From assembly GCF_020379485.1 (NCBI RefSeq), contig NC_063439.1:16807188-16871187 (forward strand): DNA of 64,000 nt, in the 5' to 3' direction. The position numbers and the translations under genes were made by a program. Below are positions 9,892 to 20,979 of this stretch, piece after piece (positions within the stretch are counted from its first letter, which is position 1; every line of letters begins with the position of its first letter). The notes below the pieces were generated by a model. It did not search any database. It had not been told where the DNA came from and worked only from the letters and a program-made list of their open reading frames with translations. The stretch comes from Brassica napus (lineage: Eukaryota > Streptophyta > Magnoliopsida > Brassicales > Brassicaceae).

Positions 9892-11760
9892 GTTTAAATA
9901 AAATCTTCTGAGCAAAATATATTAATTTGAATAAAATCCTCTTAACATATATGGTTTTTTCAATATTAAAGTAAAAAATAGAATTTTTTATTCAAATATC
10001 ATAGAAAACACATTTTCGTGTGTAAAGATGTGGTTTAAGTAAAATCTTCTCAGCAAAACATATTAATTTGAATAAAATCTTCTTAAGATGTATGGTTTTT
10101 TCAATATTAAAGTAAAAACCATATGTGTGATTCAAATATCATAGAAAACATATTTTCGATTCTAAACATTATATAATAAGTTTTAAAAAAATCTACTTAA
10201 CATATATGGTTTTTAATATGATATCTTGCATATTTACATTGTTTTATCCATTCATCCATGAGCATTTTTATCATATAGATTAGGATTTAGCCATGTCTAG
10301 GTTGCATTTTGCATTCATTGTCCTTATTAGGTGCTGGAGTGTGCCATGGAGTGATTTGAGATGTTTGGGAGCATTATGATCCAAAAGGGGGTGAAAGATG
10401 AGCATGGATGGAGCCTTTAGAGAAATCTTCTGTTGCTAAGATTTTGTGGAGACACAGAAAATTGAGTTAGCTTTCTAATGGAAGTGGTTTCAAGTCATTT
10501 GGAGATGTAATGAAGGAGTTATGATCAATTTACTAGAGGCATATCCATCCTGGTCGAGTATCGCAGAGTGACCTTCCAGAGCGACACCATAAGGTAGCTC
10601 CCAACCCAGAGCGACCTTCCAGAGCTACACCCCTACGTCACTCGCCTTTTAATCATTTTGGAGGCCAAAACATAGGCCTGGAGGGACCTTCCAGAGCGAC
10701 ACCATAAGGTAGCTCCCACCAGAGCTACGTCTCGGAGCTACACCACGAAGTCCCTCCGCGTGTTTTGCTTGGACGAAACTTATGATTTTTCAGGGACCTT
10801 TTGGTCATTTGTTTTGATGTTTTACACTTTCTAAACCTAAGTTAAGTACTTTGTAAGCCATGGGAGGCAAGGATAATCTCTTTTCTAGAGAAGAACTAGT
10901 AAAAAACCTCTTTTGATTCAGATTTCATTGCTTTTCATCTTGTGTTCTTGTTGATTTCTTATCTATTTCTCTACATGGTTAATCTAAAATCCAATATGGG
11001 TTTAAGAGGAATCATGGAGATTAGTGAGTAATCACCTTTTGAATTCATGGGTTAGGGAGATTAAGGGTGATTAGGTTAGAGCTAGGATGTTTTAGTGTAG
11101 ATCATTCATATTTCCTTGCTAGTAGAGTAATCATAATGCATCTTCTGAGTTGGCCACTCAAAAGTTGATCCTTAGGCATTTCTCACCCGAAAGGTGTTCG
11201 ATGAAATGCCCGAGACAACTCTCCTAGGCTTTTAGTATACTTTGCCAAAGACATTTGTTGTTAAAGATGCTAAGATAGCTAATAGACTTGTTATTAATGA
11301 TTGCTTTCATATTATTCAACCAAAGACATTTGATGTTTGAGATATGTTAGCAAATGAGCATTCATCTAGACATAGAGCTTGCTTAGAATTGTGTCTAGGC
11401 TTAAGGTTGATAGTTTGATTGATCTTTTGCCATCTTTAGTTCGATACTTGATCACCCAAGGTCTAATCCCTATGCCCATGAGTTCTCTTTTCCCTTAGTT
11501 AAGAAAGTATCATTCTGTTATTGCTTTTTAGTTTTAGTCATAGCTTAAAACCCATCTAAATCATTGGTTGCACTTAGATTAAGTGAGTACTTGCATTCTC
11601 AGTGCTTTGATATCCCTCAGAACTGGTTCGACAATCTTTTATACTACAACATTTGTTTTAGGAGCCTTGAAAACTCCTAACATCATAATATTAAAGTAAA
11701 AGTAGAATTTATGATTCAAATTTTATAGAAAACACACTTTTCGTTTCTAAAAAAAAATCA
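9892..11760. repeat. Tandem repeat of about 140 bp, split by a solo LTR
   Basis: Units start near 9892 and 10032 and contain 'aaaatctt', 'cttaacatatatggttttt', 'caatattaaagtaaaaa' and 'tcatagaaaacacattttcg' in order. A third unit begins near 10172, is interrupted at 10214 by the LTR, and resumes at about 11686 with 'aatattaaagtaaaa' and 'atagaaaacacacttttcg'. Confidence 0.8.
10219..11685. mobile_element. Solo LTR (probably Ty3/gypsy) with 5-bp target duplication
   Basis: A 1,467-bp element begins TGATATC and ends ACATCA (TGAT...ATCA inverted ends). It is flanked by the exact 5-bp duplication TAATA at 10214-10218 and 11686-11690. It interrupts a tandem-repeat unit that resumes on the other side, confirming the insertion. 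Internally 'cagagcgac' and 'ccttccagag' words repeat at 10555-10760. There is no pol coding sequence, primer-binding site or second LTR, so it is a solo LTR left by recombination. The size and style suggest an Athila/Tat-type gypsy element, but the family is not proven. Confidence 0.85.
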
Positions 11761-12194
11761 TTTTTGTTCCATTAGCTAACTTTTGTAAATTTTTCTTCAG
11801 GAGAAATGATTTTTTTATTATTATTAAAACTGTCAAATAGATTTTGTGCTTATAGAATATCATTTTAAAGAATATAAATATAGTCACGTCGATTAGACAA
11901 AATCGTGGTTTGTCATGCAACTAAATCATGATGCATTGGTTTTGCTTGGACCAATCAAACAAATTGAGTGTAAACTAAGTTAGAGATCACATTGCATACA
12001 CACTAACAAACATGTTATGTAAATGTGAATAAAACATTATGTTAAGTTACAATTAATGACTAATGACAAAAAATGTAATAAGTCTAATAAAGAGAAGATA
12101 ATTAATTAGAGAGGGTGAGAGTGAATATGGTGTTGCCACCTAGGAAATGACATTCTTGTTATTAACACATGAGCTTAAGGTTAGTCTCTAATAA
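11761..12194. other. AT-rich spacer
   Basis: No gene or bounded repeat was recognised between the tandem repeat and the next Helitron. Confidence 0.4.
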
Positions 12195-12787
12195 TGCTCC
12201 TACTTTAATAATAAAGGGATAAAGAAAAAAAATATCAGTAAATTCAATAAATAAGTACAATTACATAGTTACCTACATCAAACGTAAATAATGTTAATTT
12301 TAATTAGATGTATACAAGGATGAGATGTGAATGTGTTTTCATTAAAAACGACATAACAGAAAATAAAGGTAACATCCAAAATAATCAAGATCGCAAATTA
12401 TAATAGACAACAACTAAAAACCAAATCGCACTAGAAAAATAAACAAACATCAGACGTTAAACAAAATAAATATAATAAGCTACAAATAACGTATCGAATA
12501 TAGGATCAAGTTTTTGTAAAAGGAAACAATATGAAAGACCATTTGAAATCCTAACAACATATCAATACCACATATCTTTAATGAAGAAACAATTATTGTA
12601 AACAAACAAAACATATCTTATCATATATCATTTATGTTCACCTAAATTTTTCTAAAAGAAAAAAACTATTATCATAAACATTTTTTGCAAATGCAAACCT
12701 AAAACACAAACCACAAAACCATATAAAATAATAATAATCTAGATCACAAGTAAAGTATATCCTACCCGTAGGACGGACCGATCCTAG
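12195..12787 (+). mobile_element. Small non-autonomous Helitron
   Basis: The 3' end is CTAG at 12784-12787 followed by T, placed after a short CCGT-AGG-ACGG stem and the phrase ACCGATC. The 5' end is taken at about 12195 because TGCTCCTACTTTAATAATAA resembles the 5' ends of the Helitrons at 2437 and 52579, with TC changed to TG. No coding capacity. The 3' end is secure; the 5' end is approximate. Confidence 0.65.
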
Positions 12788-14209
12788 TTTCTGATATAGC
12801 GTAGCCTGAAAGGTGTATCGAAGCAGAAATTTTGGGAGTCCATTGAAGTCTTTGTAGTGGAGAAGAGCCATGATCTAATTAAATAAAAACTTCGATTTGT
12901 TGGTTGGATTGGGTTTAAAACTGAACCAAATCAAACTGTTTAGATTCATTAAATCTTTAACCAAATAATTGGGGCATATAACTTTAGTTTAGTTTAGATT
13001 TAGGTGGATCGGTTTGGTTTTCCCCTAACCAAGATAATTAATCATTGTGTAAAACGAAAACTTTAAAACTTAGCCATACATTTGGAATTTGGTACGCCGT
13101 TGGACATTATGAATTTGACGTCTTCTTTTCTATCATAATGAATTAGACTCCAAAAACAACACACTGAGTTAACATTGGTACACGTAACGTTTTCCATTAT
13201 TGCAAAGCTGATAGATGTCCCACGTAACGCTGGATATTTCTTGCTATTGTAGGTGTAGACTGTAGTACAACATTTGTTCTTTACTCTCCTCTTTTGTTTT
13301 CTTTTGCTCGACATGTTACCTTTTCATTGGGTAGTTACTTTGTTATATTCCTTGTTTGTTCAAAATGTGGGTAAAGAAACCAAAATCAAATTGTGAGTTC
13401 GACTCGAAAATCTCTTCAAGAAAGTAACTACCTAAAAATTTGCACCAAACAAATTTTATTTCCACACCTTTAAATCCTCTGTAGAAAATTCTAAGCTTAG
13501 GAATGGTTTCAGGAACTCTTTCAAATATAATCCATATAGTTTGATTGAAAAACAATCAAACGAAAAGAGGAATTCAGAATATAGTGAAAGGACAAACAAC
13601 AAATTATACAAGAGGCAGGTTTAGATATTTGATTGAATCGGATCGTTGAAATAGTCGAATAATAGAGCATTTTACAAGGCATATACCAATCGAAAAATAT
13701 ATACCGGTTCAATCATATCATATTATACATTAACGTTTCAAACCAGTTGGGTCACATTCATTTGAAGCGATCAAGAAAGCACGTTTTGTGTTTGGACCAC
13801 TTTTGGATTTTGCAGTTGGACGGTGACGACCTCGCCGTGAAATATGACACAGGCGATAAATGCATTAAATACTTACAATTGTTCTTATGTTTAACACTTA
13901 CAATTAATTACCTTTAAACAAATTAGCATCACCAATGCGTTAGTGCAAACAAAAAGATGCACACAAGAACTCCAAACAAATTACACTCGAGGAAAAAAGA
14001 AAAGCAAAGACTACAGAATAAAAACGACATGATCTATTATGCTTAAAATAAAAAGCTAGAGACTTGCCTTTTACTAAAGCATATTTTGTTTCGAAGAGAT
14101 CATGCAGTGCACGATCAGGACAGTTTCGTCGCTGCTCGCGACTATACTGATCTTACGGTGCGGTACCAGTACATTATATATATTTCCCGGTCAAAGGCAC
14201 AAAGCGGCC
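12788..14209. other. Intergenic region without a supported gene
   Basis: This lies downstream of the minus-strand DUF7950 gene. The stretches 12890-13040 and 13620-13760 contain GGTTTGG/AACCAAA-rich text like degenerate hAT-type repeats. Short frames here are not credible as proteins. The part nearest 14209 should hold the 3' UTR of the DUF7950 gene. Confidence 0.4.
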
Positions 14210-14986
14210 TTAACGTCCATCGTCCATTCTCCACACGTCGCAAGGCACCGTGACGGAGCATCTCTCACGATCTTGACACGTGAACTGTAGTGTCATCCTG
14301 CATGTGAAAGCCGTGTACGTTAGCATCGGCCTCTCCCTCATCACCAACCGTACGATCACGTGGAAACTTTCGCCGCTCTTGTTCTCCGGTGCACCTTCTT
14401 TAACACGAATGTTATCCCTCGCCATCTTCCTGTACGCCTCATTTGTCCACGTCACTCTACCTGAACCGTCCGATATGAAACCAGGACACGTGTCCCTCAC
14501 GAGATTCATCTTCCTTTCTTCGTCGGACCTCCCCAGGCCGTAACCGTCATTCCATGCATCTGTTACACGCTCCACCGTCATACACGAAGAAATCACCACC
14601 GTTCTCCCCATGACCTCCACCGACTGGTAAGTTTGAGTAATCATCCCGCCGCCATCGCTTAAACTCAGCCAAAACGGACCCTGCCGCTTCTGCTTCTCCG
14701 CAGACGCCACCGACAGTTTCATATCTGTAAAAGCACTTTGACCGGGCCTCTCCGGCAACAGAGATAGAGTCACCTTAGCTTCCCCGCCGTGAGCTACGGT
14801 TTTTTCCAATTTCTTCCGCCGAGTGCACCTCCTAGCGCTACCTCCGTTCTCCGTCTGCTGACATTTCCTCTTTCCTCTAAAGGAAACGTTGGAGCTTCCG
14901 GAAAAGCTCTCTCCGCTGGATACGGGCTTTCCTCCGCAGCCGTAGTCGCTGGTTGGTTTAGGAGCGATGGGACGAAATCGAAGCAT
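14210..14986 (-). CDS. DUF7950 family protein of unknown function
   Basis: A 258-codon intronless frame on the minus strand. It starts MLRFRPIAPKP, the hallmark of this plant-specific family, followed by a low-complexity Ser/Gly and Lys/Arg-rich linker (about residues 15-65, containing a likely nuclear signal, RRCTRRKKLEK). The conserved C-terminal DUF7950 domain (about residues 130-258) includes 'CPGFISDGSGRVTWTNEAY' and a Cys-rich end. The GC content is clearly higher than in the flanking DNA. Known members are longer at the N-terminus (MDGRGGCCIAR... in my memory); here that part is in frame upstream but cut by a TGA (see 14987-15073). The ATG at 14986 is therefore the first usable in-frame start after the stop. 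Function is unknown; a nuclear regulatory role is only a guess. I recall Arabidopsis At3g48510 and At5g63350 as relatives. Confidence 0.88.
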   Translation of the reverse strand: MLRFRPIAPKPTSDYGCGGKPVSSGESFSGSSNVSFRGKRKCQQTENGGSARRCTRRKKLEKTVAHGGEAKVTLSLLPERPGQSAFTDMKLSVASAEKQKRQGPFWLSLSDGGGMITQTYQSVEVMGRTVVISSCMTVERVTDAWNDGYGLGRSDEERKMNLVRDTCPGFISDGSGRVTWTNEAYRKMARDNIRVKEGAPENKSGESFHVIVRLVMRERPMLTYTAFTCRMTLQFTCQDRERCSVTVPCDVWRMDDGR

Positions 14987-15073
14987 GATGCGATCAGCTT
15001 GAGAGAGATCATAAGCGTACCGTCCAGCTCAGTCGGTGTACCTTGCAATGCAACACCCTCCCCTACCGTCCAT
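14987..15073 (-). other. Conserved N-terminal extension of the DUF7950 gene interrupted by an in-frame TGA
   Basis: Reading the minus strand from the ATG at 15073 in the same frame as the main coding sequence gives MDGRGGCCIARYTD, then TGA, then AGRYAYDLSQADRI running directly into MLRFRPIAPKP. The parts on both sides of the stop look like family sequence, so this is probably the ancestral N-terminus broken by a single nonsense codon. As it stands the first 14 codons form a short upstream reading frame and the protein would restart at 14986. A sequencing error is the alternative. Confidence 0.7.
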
Positions 15074-15132
15074 TTCTCTCTGTATACAAGATTTTACTTG
15101 GACTGAGGAACACTGAGCCAATGGTTATAGGG

Positions 15133-15213
15133 TTTTATAATGCCTGTGATCCGAACACGTGTTGGAGCCTACATGTGTGTTTTTCCTGTACGGATTGTGA
15201 TCTAGACACGTGT
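15133..15213 (-). promoter_or_regulatory. Core promoter of the DUF7950 gene: TATA box and two G-boxes
   Basis: On the minus strand TATAAAA lies at 15139-15133, about 60 bp upstream of the ATG at 15073. Further upstream are two copies of the palindrome ACACGTGT, at 15155-15162 and 15206-15213, each a G-box/ABRE core of the type bound by bZIP and bHLH factors. A third CACGTGT lies near 15540 inside a MITE. The spacing and order fit a working promoter, possibly ABA- or light-responsive. Confidence 0.6.
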
Positions 15214-15426
15214 TGTAGCTTGTCTTGCCCCCGCTTGTGTTGGTCTAGAAGAGGCTGTTAAAGGGTTTGGTTGGTTGCAAGTTGCACATGGAAAGTTATT
15301 CTCTCCTCCATTTTCTTTTTTGCTCAAACAAGGAGTTATTAGAAAAATTCTTACTAGTTAAAGGAAAATAAAAAATATTAAAAATATCAAAAAGAGTGTA
15401 CAAAAGTTCTTAAACCTCATCTTTTA

Positions 15427-16554
15427 GAGCAGCATTAACGCAAAGGGGAGAGAGCGTGGATTCTAATCTTTTTTTTATTACTTTTTTTTGTTTTATCCGA
15501 TTTAAAAAAAAAAATTAAAAATGGACCAATCGCGGGTCGTCACGTGTCAGTGGAACCTGCAAAAAGTGGCAAAACCCTCACAAACTCACCTCTTATGGAA
15601 GAGGTAAAAAATACATGTTTTAAATAATGGTGGGACCCGCATGATTTTAAATTATTTTTTATTGGAAGGGCAAGCCTTAAGAGTAGGGGTTTTCAATCCA
15701 GATATCGGTTCGGTTTCGATTCGTTTTTTTTCGGTTTTCGGTATTTCGGTTAGTAAAATATAACTATCATTCTAAATCTATATTTACTTCGGTTCAGTTC
15801 GGTTTATATACCGTCGGTTTTTGGTTTATTCGGTTTTATACCAAAAAACATAATTATTTTGTTTGAGATCATATTATCTGAATTTTAGAGTCATATTGTC
15901 AACACAGTCATTTATTAAAAATATATTACATGTTCAAATAAATGAACAAAAAAATAAAAATGCTTCTACCATCAAATAAAATAATCAAATCTATAACTAA
16001 AATCAAAGCTTGAAATTTTGAAAATAAAAATATGAAACAAAACAGAAACATGAAAGAAAATTTTTTCCACTCTTCCTTATTTAGTGTTCACTAAAGTCAT
16101 GCTTTTTCAATTGAAAATTTTCCATTAATTATTGTCCATCAAATTTATAATCTTCATATTAATTTAGTGAAGACTAAAATAAATCAAAAAGATCAAAAAA
16201 AGACTTAGAAAATAAGATGTCTGAATTGCGATGTATTGTTATTTAGTTATAGTTCAAGTGTTTTACAAATTAAGGTAATAGTTATTAACACAAATTTAAC
16301 TTATGTAACAAATAGATTTTCATGTATTGTTATAAAATAGATACATATTTACATGTTTCTACTTTTAATCGGTTTTGTTCGGTTTATTCGGTTTAATCGG
16401 TTATATACCAAACTATATCCAAATCCTACGGTTTTTATAAAATTATATCTATTCGGTTTATATGGTATATACCAAAACTAAACCATATTGTCTATTTCGG
16501 TTCGGTTTTACCATATTGAACAACCCTACTTAAGAGGCACCGTTATTGATGCTC
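15427..16554. mobile_element. Tourist-like (PIF/Harbinger) MITE, interrupted by a hAT MITE
   Basis: The outer element starts GAGCAGCATTAACG and ends CGTTATTGATGCTC (imperfect inverted repeats). It is flanked by TTA on both sides (15424-15426 and 16555-16557), the usual PIF/Harbinger target. Without the inner insertion it is about 275 bp. No coding capacity. Confidence 0.75.
15684..16528. mobile_element. hAT-superfamily MITE nested in the Tourist-like MITE
   Basis: An 845-bp element with ends TAGGGGTTTTCAAT and ATTGAACAACCCTA. It is flanked by the exact 8-bp duplication CTTAAGAG at 15676-15683 and 16529-16536. The interior is rich in CGGTTCGG/CGGTTTA words. No coding capacity. Confidence 0.92.
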
Positions 16555-16904
16555 TTAGTAACTCCAAACAACATGTGTCATTCATCTGCTTTTTCAACTG
16601 AATTAAAAAAACAAAAGTTTAACCATTTAAATATAATATTGATATTTTTTTTTCTTTTAGAACCAAGAAGATTTCTTAGTGATAATGTTGCTCTAAGTTA
16701 TTCCAAAACGTTTTTATTATCCCCTGTAATATTATCAGTGACATAAAATGATAAATGTGACGACACTAAATTTTTGCATTATTGCAAATATATTTTCGTA
16801 GGTAGTTTGAACTTGATTTGTGCTATGAGTGGTCGTTTCTTATCTTTAGATAAAATTAATTCGAGGATATAAGATGCTTTCCGTAATTAAATGCAATCAC
16901 TAAA

Positions 16905-17558
16905 GTTCATAGTGGTCGGGTTCCGTCATGGGTTCTCTGAGGCGGCAAATGATGCTGATCCATAGTGGTTGAGTTGGTCTTCAACTCTTGTGTTTGGCGG
17001 TTTCTTCATTTGCTCGGAGTAATGCTTCCCAGTGCCAACAGCTGGTTACTTGATCTCGTTGGGAACATTATTTCTTGAGTTCTTCGTGCAGGGTATGAGC
17101 TTGGTTTGACAGCGTTGCAGTTGCTATTCAATCCCAATTTTTATGGTATCGAGTCTATTTGTTTAGTATTGAATCTGTTTGTGATGTCCTTTGAGTGTTT
17201 GTCTGTGTTTAGGTCTAGGTTGTTGTGTGTGTTGTATGGTCTTGTGTTTATGTTTTTGTCCGATCTTAATTAAATTTCGCTGTGGATCAATGGTGAGAAG
17301 AGAGTGGAGACTATGTTCTCCCGCACCGATTAATCGGAATCAGTCGGTAATCATGAAAGTCAAATCTAGAATTATGATAAGTGGCTTGTATGTGTGTCAT
17401 TCGTTAGAATTGGGTCTGGAGCTTATGAAGTAACCCAACTAGTTGTCCTTCCGAAGTGTAGCAGGGAAGCCTTAGATCATATAGATTTTATTCGAATCAA
17501 TGTTGTAATCATTGTTTTTATGTCTGTTACGAATGATTAATGAAATTTCAATATTTTT
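16905..17558 (+). mobile_element. Retroposon (LINE-mobilised or 5'-truncated LINE) with 17-bp target duplication
   Basis: 654 bp flanked by the exact direct repeat TAAATGCAATCACTAAA at 16888-16904 and 17559-17575. The 3' end reads 'gattaatgaaatttcaata' and a T run, a tail style seen at several plant LINE ends. The inside has moderate GC content and no intact frame. A long variable-length duplication indicates target-primed reverse transcription. The source RNA is not identified. Confidence 0.8.
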
Positions 17559-17779
17559 TAAATGCAATCACTAAACTTAATCTATCACCAAATTTTGCTA
17601 TCGAGAGAAAATAATATATGGGGTCAATAATTCAACTATATGGGGTTAATAATTCAACTATAGTTTCTGGATCAAATTGCATGCTTATATACAAACCGAG
17701 AAACTTGTATATTGAAGGGTTTTTTCCAAGATGATAAACTTTGTTATTTGCAATATTTTACGTCGATGTTTTTTTTTAT

Positions 17780-18690
17780 ACATTTAGAGTAATCATCTGA
17801 GAAAATTGAACAACAATAATAACTAAACTAAGATAAAAGTCCTACAAACTCGAAAAGCCAAGCCGGTAGGGTGAAATCAACATAGAACACAGCTGAAGAG
17901 GAACTCCGAACACCTCGTGCAAGCTTGTCCGCCACTAGATTAGTTGCTTTTGGTATATATTGAATCTTGAAGGAAGAAAAGAAACTCTTACTGCGTCGAA
18001 ACTCTTCCTAGTGTGTAACAAAAGCTGGTCATTCACCAGGTGAAGACACCATCTTCACCAGTTGAGATTAGTCTGTTTCAAAAACTACATCTGAAACAGA
18101 GCTTCACATTCTGCATGTAAAGCTGATAAGATTCTTCGGAGATTCATCGCCCCCATCATCTTCTCTTCTGATCCTACGCCTCGGCAGAACTATCCGTGCC
18201 GGAGAATGATACCACGCACCATCTATAAAACAAATCCTCGAGTGACCCGAATATTGCCAGTCAAAAGCTTGTGTACCCTGAAACTGCATTTCTGGAATTG
18301 TTATTTGAGCCTCCACCCATACCTCACTCTCCACTTCCGCAATTCGAAGAATTTCCTGAGAGTTTTCATTTCTATTACTAAAAACTTTATTGTTTCTATT
18401 TTTCCAAATGTACCATAATATCTATGGAAAGTTGTTAAAATCATATTCTTTTGGCAATTTCCAAAAAAGATAATCCATATTAGTAAAAACCGAAGCGGTG
18501 GGAAAAATACCAGAGGCTGAAGAGATTTTTGATAAATCCCAGGTTTGCAGAGCTGGTGGGCATTCAAATAAAGCATGATTCACTGACTCTTCCTCAGCAC
18601 CAAAAATACTGCATCGTGTATTACAATTAATACCTCGTGCCCTTAAAAATTTTTGCCAACGAAATAGTACCGGAGAGAAATTTTTTATGT
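17780..18690 (-). mobile_element. Degenerate LINE: reverse-transcriptase zinc finger and RNase H remnants
   Basis: On the minus strand, 18660-18430 reads as the RT C-terminal zinc-binding motif (RGINCNTRCSIFGAEEES then VNHALFECPPALQTWD). From 18330 down to 17850 it reads as RNase H pieces ('CFIDGAWYHS', 'HAECEALFQM', 'FKIQYIPKATNLVADKLARG'). Several stops and frameshifts break the frame. The poly(A) side is at about 17770 (T run). The 5' part is truncated near 18690. Confidence 0.85.
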
Positions 18691-19485
18691 GTGACTACCG
18701 CATTCATTTTTATTAGAAAAAGATGACATATCTTAGTAAAAATGATGACATGATTTAAAGGTAATTCTGACTAAACATTTTCATTTAATGTTGATTTAAA
18801 TTTTGGTAAACTTTTTAGAATGTGGTAAAAACACATATATCATCACTAAGTTAAATCTACTAAAATATAACATTAATACAATAAAATAGGTTGACAAAAA
18901 AGGAAAAAAGTTAATTTAAAAATCAAAAATATGATTTAATTCTATTTTTGATAATTATAGAATTTCTTTTCACTAAAAAGTGTTTCAAACATTTATGCAA
19001 TTTTTTTCAACTATAAACTTCTAATTCTAATACCATCAGTTTCCTTTTATATTTACAAATTCTTAAAAGCAATTTAGTTTTTCTTTTTGATAATTTTAAA
19101 AAAAAATCTAGCAAAAGTTTTTCTTAATTTTATGCAATTTGATTTAATATATTTTAACCCACAAAAGTAAATAAAAATCTATACAAAATTATAAGTTTAA
19201 ATATAAACTTTAAACAAAAATTAGTTACATATCTTAATTTTTTATGTCTAACTAAATTAAAAGTTAAATTAAAATTTCTAAGCGAATAGTAAATCTAAAA
19301 TTTTAACACATTTTTATTTTTAAATTTTATTTTCTGATGCACTAGACGGAAGCAAGGTTGTGGCTGAGACTGAAGCAAGACTGAAGCAAGGCACATGTGT
19401 TATTAGTACGAAAGACCAACCAAGCCACAGAGGTAAATATGACAACAACATTACCTCAAATATCAGGACAATGGTGTTATTAGGC
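18691..19485. other. Very AT-rich intergenic DNA
   Basis: No genes or bounded repeats were recognised. The sequence is dominated by poly(A)/poly(T)-rich text. Confidence 0.4.
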
Positions 19486-19760
19486 TTGAGCGTTCGGTGC
19501 TCCCATCGGATTAAGTTTGGGGGAAATGGATTTTCGGGTTTTTGGTTCTTAGCTCAGAAGTTCCATTCGGGTTATATAAAATTTCAGTATGGACTCGGTT
19601 CAGAACCTATCAGGTTCGGGCCGGATTGGTCATCGACTCACGATCTGCTTAGTTCCGAAGTAAAAATGGTCAAGTTCGGTTTCAGGTTTTGTAACCAAAA
19701 ACAACTGAATGTAACTAAATTAACCGAAAATAACTCAACAGTCTGATCGAATCCGAAAAC
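19486..19760. mobile_element. Degenerate hAT-like MITE fragment
   Basis: It starts TAGGCTTGAGC and contains GGTTCGG, CAGTTCGG-type and ACCGAA words like the bounded hAT MITEs at 2784, 15684 and 27200. The other end and a target duplication were not found, so it is likely truncated. Confidence 0.4.
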
Positions 19761-20222
19761 AAAATTTTCATAAGAACCGAAGACATGAAATAAACAAACA
19801 TGTGATTGATTCCTCTAATATAAATGTAAACAAGTTTTAGGTGATTTATACTTGATGATATATTTTTCTTTAACTGTATATGTTATTTTGTATTAAGATT
19901 TAATTTCATATGATTTTAGTTACCAATTTTCTTATTTGTGTGAATTAAGTACTAGGAAAATGTATTGTTTACAAACATTTGGTAATTAGTTCTAACTGTA
20001 TATGAAATTACGTCTTCTTAAAATATGTAATTATTTTTTATCAGATAAAGATTTCTTATTTGCGTGAATAAAATACAGTTTGAAAAACAAATTTGATGAA
20101 AATTTGATGTTTAGAAGTATTTTCGTAACTTTTTTAAAGTGTATACAAAAATTTAGTATATTAATATTGTTATAATATGTAATTCATTTTCCTTATGTAA
20201 ACTACATGTGTATATCGTTGTT

Positions 20223-20965
20223 TTTTTTTTGTCATTGATTCAACGTAAAGGAAAAAGTACCACGAATACAAACTGCAAACAAAATGAGAAAGACAACACC
20301 AGTGGGTGCTTTTTAAAAGTAAACAAAGCAGAAATTTCTGCAAATGAAGCTAACCAAGGAAGCTTGATTAGGGAAGACCTCCTGGGAGACTGTCTTGACC
20401 CAAGCTTCATGTAGGATGCTGGTTGATAGTTGAAATCGCCTCAGCAAGGATGAGGTCAGATAACCAAGATGGACCCCGTACGCCTATTGTCACGAGTAAC
20501 ACTTTTGGCAATCTCTTCAGCCGCTACATTGCTTCTATCAGGTAACAAGGACTAATCCCTAACTGGGATAGCAAAAACGTATCTGGAAACACCAGCCACA
20601 TATATGGCCGGACAAACGCTACCACCGACGAACCATTTATTAAAACCTCCGTGAGAACGAGAGTTATGGATATGAAACCACCAACTTGAGACTGGACCGG
20701 TGAAGAGAACTAAAACACCTTCCTTTCTCTAGCCTCAACCAAGAACACCAAAAAGTTGTATTTGAAATCGTCAAACAACACCGCCGGACAAAAAATATGA
20801 GAAAGATGACGAAATTGAAATGGAGAAAATAAACCACATGAAAGAAAATCGAAAAAGGAGGAAAAGCCTCCCCGGCGGTGACGAAGCCAAACCACCGGAA
20901 AAGCTATGGATCTAAGAATAAAGGTCTTGGCGGCTGGGGACACTTCGAGAGAAAAAAAAAAATTT
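20223..20965 (-). mobile_element. Retroposon on the minus strand with 14-bp target duplication
   Basis: 743 bp flanked by TGTATATCGTTGTT at 20209-20222 and 20966-20979. A T run directly after the left repeat is the poly(A) tail read from the other strand, so the element is oriented minus. The right (5') half is more GC-rich. No intact frame or recognisable domain was found. Confidence 0.8.
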
Positions 20966-20979
20966 TGTATATCGTTGTT

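Noticed and set aside
14794..15048. 84-codon minus-strand frame starting MQGTPTEL
   Set aside because: Out of frame with the DUF7950 protein and overlapping it; no family similarity.
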